Origin: MAG-121220-bin8 sp964433845
GTDB taxonomy: Bacteria; Bacteroidota; Bacteroidia; Flavobacteriales; Flavobacteriaceae
Assembly: GCA_964433845.1 (NCBI GenBank)
Contig: CAYSTA010000032.1
Location: forward strand, 1-17,202
Reading direction: 5' to 3'
DNA length: 17,202 nucleotides
Below, piece by piece: positions 15,630 through 17,202 of this stretch (positions are counted from its first letter, which is position 1; each line of letters starts with the position of its first letter). The notes under the pieces were generated by a model, which ran no database searches, was not told the origin of the DNA, and saw only the letters and a list, made by a program, of their open reading frames with translations. A program made the position numbers and the translations under genes.

Positions 15630-16691
15630 ATGAATAATAAATTAATGTCAAAAAAGAAACCTTCTTATAAAATAAATAAGGTTTTAGATAATTATTTAAA
15701 TTCATATAATAGAAAAATAATTATTCCTGTTTTTTATGAAGATTTAAAAAGATTTGCAGGCTCAGTTTCAGTCTATAATAATAAGGATGTAGATACATTA
15801 TGGGTTCGAGTATTTTATTCAGATTTTGAAAGAAAAGAAATTGATGAAAATTTAAAAAAAGTTTATAACTTATTGCATTCTGATGGTAACACAGATAATA
15901 CTAAGTTCTTAAATGTTGATGCCATCGACTACTGTACTTTTGGAAACTCTAAGCCTTTCAGGGTAAAAATTAGAAATATTTTAAATGATAATTTTACTTA
16001 TTTCTATGTTAAAAAAGCAGATGCATCTAGAGTTTATGGTTTAGAATTGGAACATATTTTATCTCCGCATAATTTAAATTTCTTGGTTTTTGAAAATACA
16101 TTGATTGAAGAACATATTACAGGAATTCCTGGAGATGAATTTTTTGATGATTTCTTACCTAAATGCAATGATTTAGAAAGATCACAAATTGCTAAAGAGT
16201 TTGTAAAATTTAATGAAAGATGTATGATTCGCCTATTAGGAGATATGAGATCATATAATTATGTTATTATTCCTACACATGATTTTGATCAAGTTGTTTA
16301 TAAGATAAGAGCAATTGATTTTGATCAACAATGTTATGAAGGAAACTTACAAATATATAGACCTCAGTTTTTTAAAGAGAACAAAAGAATAATGGAAGTA
16401 GTCAAGGAAAAATTACAAAAAAGTTCAGTTGATCAATATAAAATTGAGGAGAGGTCTATTATTGCTAAAAGAATCTTAAGTTCAGCAACTAGATCAAAAA
16501 AAATACTTAAGTGTATGTTAAATGATAATATTTCAAATAAAAAAAATATTAAAATATTATCTCAGCAAATTTATAATTTGACCCATGATAAAAATTTTAA
16601 AAGGGTTACCAATATGGGACAAATTATGAAAGCTTCTTTTGATTATATTTTACGTAATTATGAGAATCATGAAATGTTGAGTGTAGATTAA
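15630..16691 (+). CDS. Uncharacterised protein, possibly kinase-like fold
   Basis: I do not recognise a named family. The 353-residue protein has no signal peptide or membrane segment and is rich in Lys, Asn and Asp. Its motif order resembles protein-kinase-like or phosphotransferase folds: a lysine in a beta-strand-like segment (FYVKKAD, Lys128/129), an acidic helix (YGLELEH, Glu139/141), a hinge-like segment (LIEEHITGIPGDEF, about 159-171), a catalytic-loop-like LLGDMRSYNYV with Asp205 and Asn210, and a metal-loop-like AIDFDQQ (Asp230, Asp232). The D-x4-N then D-F-D spacing is what kinases and aminoglycoside-phosphotransferase-like enzymes show. No glycine-rich loop is obvious, so it may be divergent or inactive. 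The start is ATG 15630 with an alternative in-frame ATG at 15645. Its stop overlaps the convergent next gene by four bases. The fold assignment is inference. Confidence 0.9.
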   Translation: MNNKLMSKKKPSYKINKVLDNYLNSYNRKIIIPVFYEDLKRFAGSVSVYNNKDVDTLWVRVFYSDFERKEIDENLKKVYNLLHSDGNTDNTKFLNVDAIDYCTFGNSKPFRVKIRNILNDNFTYFYVKKADASRVYGLELEHILSPHNLNFLVFENTLIEEHITGIPGDEFFDDFLPKCNDLERSQIAKEFVKFNERCMIRLLGDMRSYNYVIIPTHDFDQVVYKIRAIDFDQQCYEGNLQIYRPQFFKENKRIMEVVKEKLQKSSVDQYKIEERSIIAKRILSSATRSKKILKCMLNDNISNKKNIKILSQQIYNLTHDKNFKRVTNMGQIMKASFDYILRNYENHEMLSVD

Positions 16692-17176
16692 TAATAATCA
16701 TCAAAGTTATTATAGTCTAAATCTTCATCTTCAATACTATCTTCATTTTCTTCTGCTACAAATTGCTTTTCTGGAGCTTCCTTGGGTAAATTTCCATTAG
16801 AAAAAATATTTTTTGGATAAATCGCATCTTTTTTTTCTTTAGTAATTTCAAATATTTCTACAAAAAATGTCCATAGTTTTAAAAAGTCATACACATAAAT
16901 GAATTTTTTTTGATTTTCATTTATAATAGTTTTTAAATTAGTTTCACTCATTAAAATTTGATTTTTCTCAGTAAAACCATCTAAAGCTATTTCTTCTCCT
17001 TGTTCCCAATTATCATTACTTATATAAAAAGCTGCCAGTTCTTTACCATGTAAATTAAAGGAACTAATGATTGTATAATGTAGATCTTCAAAAGTACTAT
17101 TATCTTTAATTTCAATATCTCTAAAAATATTATCTTCTGTATCATTGTCTAGTATAACTCTAAATCTGTAAATCAT
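16688..17176 (-). CDS. pRiA4b ORF-3-like small protein with acidic C-terminal tail
   Basis: Resembles the plasmid pRiA4b ORF-3-like family (often labelled IS1096 element passenger TnpR family in Bacteroidota); biochemical role unknown. Recognisable features are the beta-rich start MIYRFRVILD...VFRDIEI-like (here NIFRDIEIKDN), FEDLHYTIISSFN (about 30-42), FYISNDNWEQGEEI (50-63), LMSETNL, and FIYVYDFLKLWTFFVEIFEI (about 92-111). The last 22 residues are almost all acidic or aromatic (Glu, Asp, Asn, Tyr). Length is 162 residues, complete, and the protein looks soluble. Despite the common label there are no transposase genes or inverted repeats nearby, so it is a chromosomal housekeeping-type gene rather than a mobile element. 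Confidence 0.88.
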   Translation of the reverse strand: MIYRFRVILDNDTEDNIFRDIEIKDNSTFEDLHYTIISSFNLHGKELAAFYISNDNWEQGEEIALDGFTEKNQILMSETNLKTIINENQKKFIYVYDFLKLWTFFVEIFEITKEKKDAIYPKNIFSNGNLPKEAPEKQFVAEENEDSIEDEDLDYNNFDDYY

Positions 17177-17194
17177 CTGTTATTTTATAGTTTA

Positions 17195-17202
17195 CAAATG
17201 TA
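17195..17202 (-). promoter_or_regulatory. Candidate -7 element of the pRiA4b ORF-3-like gene
   Basis: On the minus strand, TACATTTG is an exact TAnnTTTG match 18 bases before the ATG. It sits at the window edge, so any -33 element lies outside. Confidence 0.45.

Noticed and set aside
16688..17176. Mobile element, from the IS1096 passenger name of the family
   Set aside because: No transposase, terminal inverted repeats or target duplications are seen; the name is historical.

Overview
The window is a strongly AT-rich stretch of a Bacteroidota chromosome, most likely a marine Flavobacteriia-type organism. The evidence is the protein families (a flavobacterial-type FtsY core, BshC, the guaA / LysM protein / pyrG / yidC order, a pRiA4b ORF-3-like protein), the lack of obvious Shine-Dalgarno sequences, and repeated matches to the Bacteroidota -7 promoter element TAnnTTTG just upstream of genes. 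No tRNA, rRNA, CRISPR array or insertion sequence was seen. Coding density is very high and almost every gene is a core housekeeping gene.

Left block, plus strand, 1-10462: ftsY (cut by the left edge and carrying a Pro-Glu repeat), bshC (overlapping ftsY), guaA, a secreted LysM plus periplasmic-binding-fold protein (ATGA overlap with guaA), pyrG, yidC and mnmA. This looks like one or a few co-transcribed units with internal promoters before guaA and pyrG. FtsY (signal-recognition-particle receptor) and YidC (insertase) both serve membrane-protein insertion. GuaA and PyrG are the two glutamine-dependent nucleotide amidotransferases making GMP and CTP. BshC makes the thiol bacillithiol and MnmA thiolates tRNA wobble uridine.

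Middle block, 10463-13578: lysA (minus, stop codon directly abutting that of mnmA) diverges from sucC (plus). sucC is followed by a 119-base regulatory gap and a small heat-shock protein gene. The gap holds two copies of a palindrome spaced three helical turns apart, then a sigma-54-like -24/-12 sequence and a competing weak -33/-7 candidate. A perfect 15-bp hairpin serves as a bidirectional terminator between hsp20 and uvrB.

Right block, 13576-17202: uvrB (minus, TTG start) diverges from an unnamed 353-residue protein. Its spacing of Lys, Glu, GD-x4-N and DFD motifs suggests a divergent kinase-like fold. It converges, with a 4-base overlap, on a small acidic-tailed pRiA4b ORF-3-like protein.

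The items most worth a second look are the hsp20 control region, the kinase-like protein, and the repeat extension on FtsY. No clear multi-gene novel system (defence, biosynthetic or mobile) was found.
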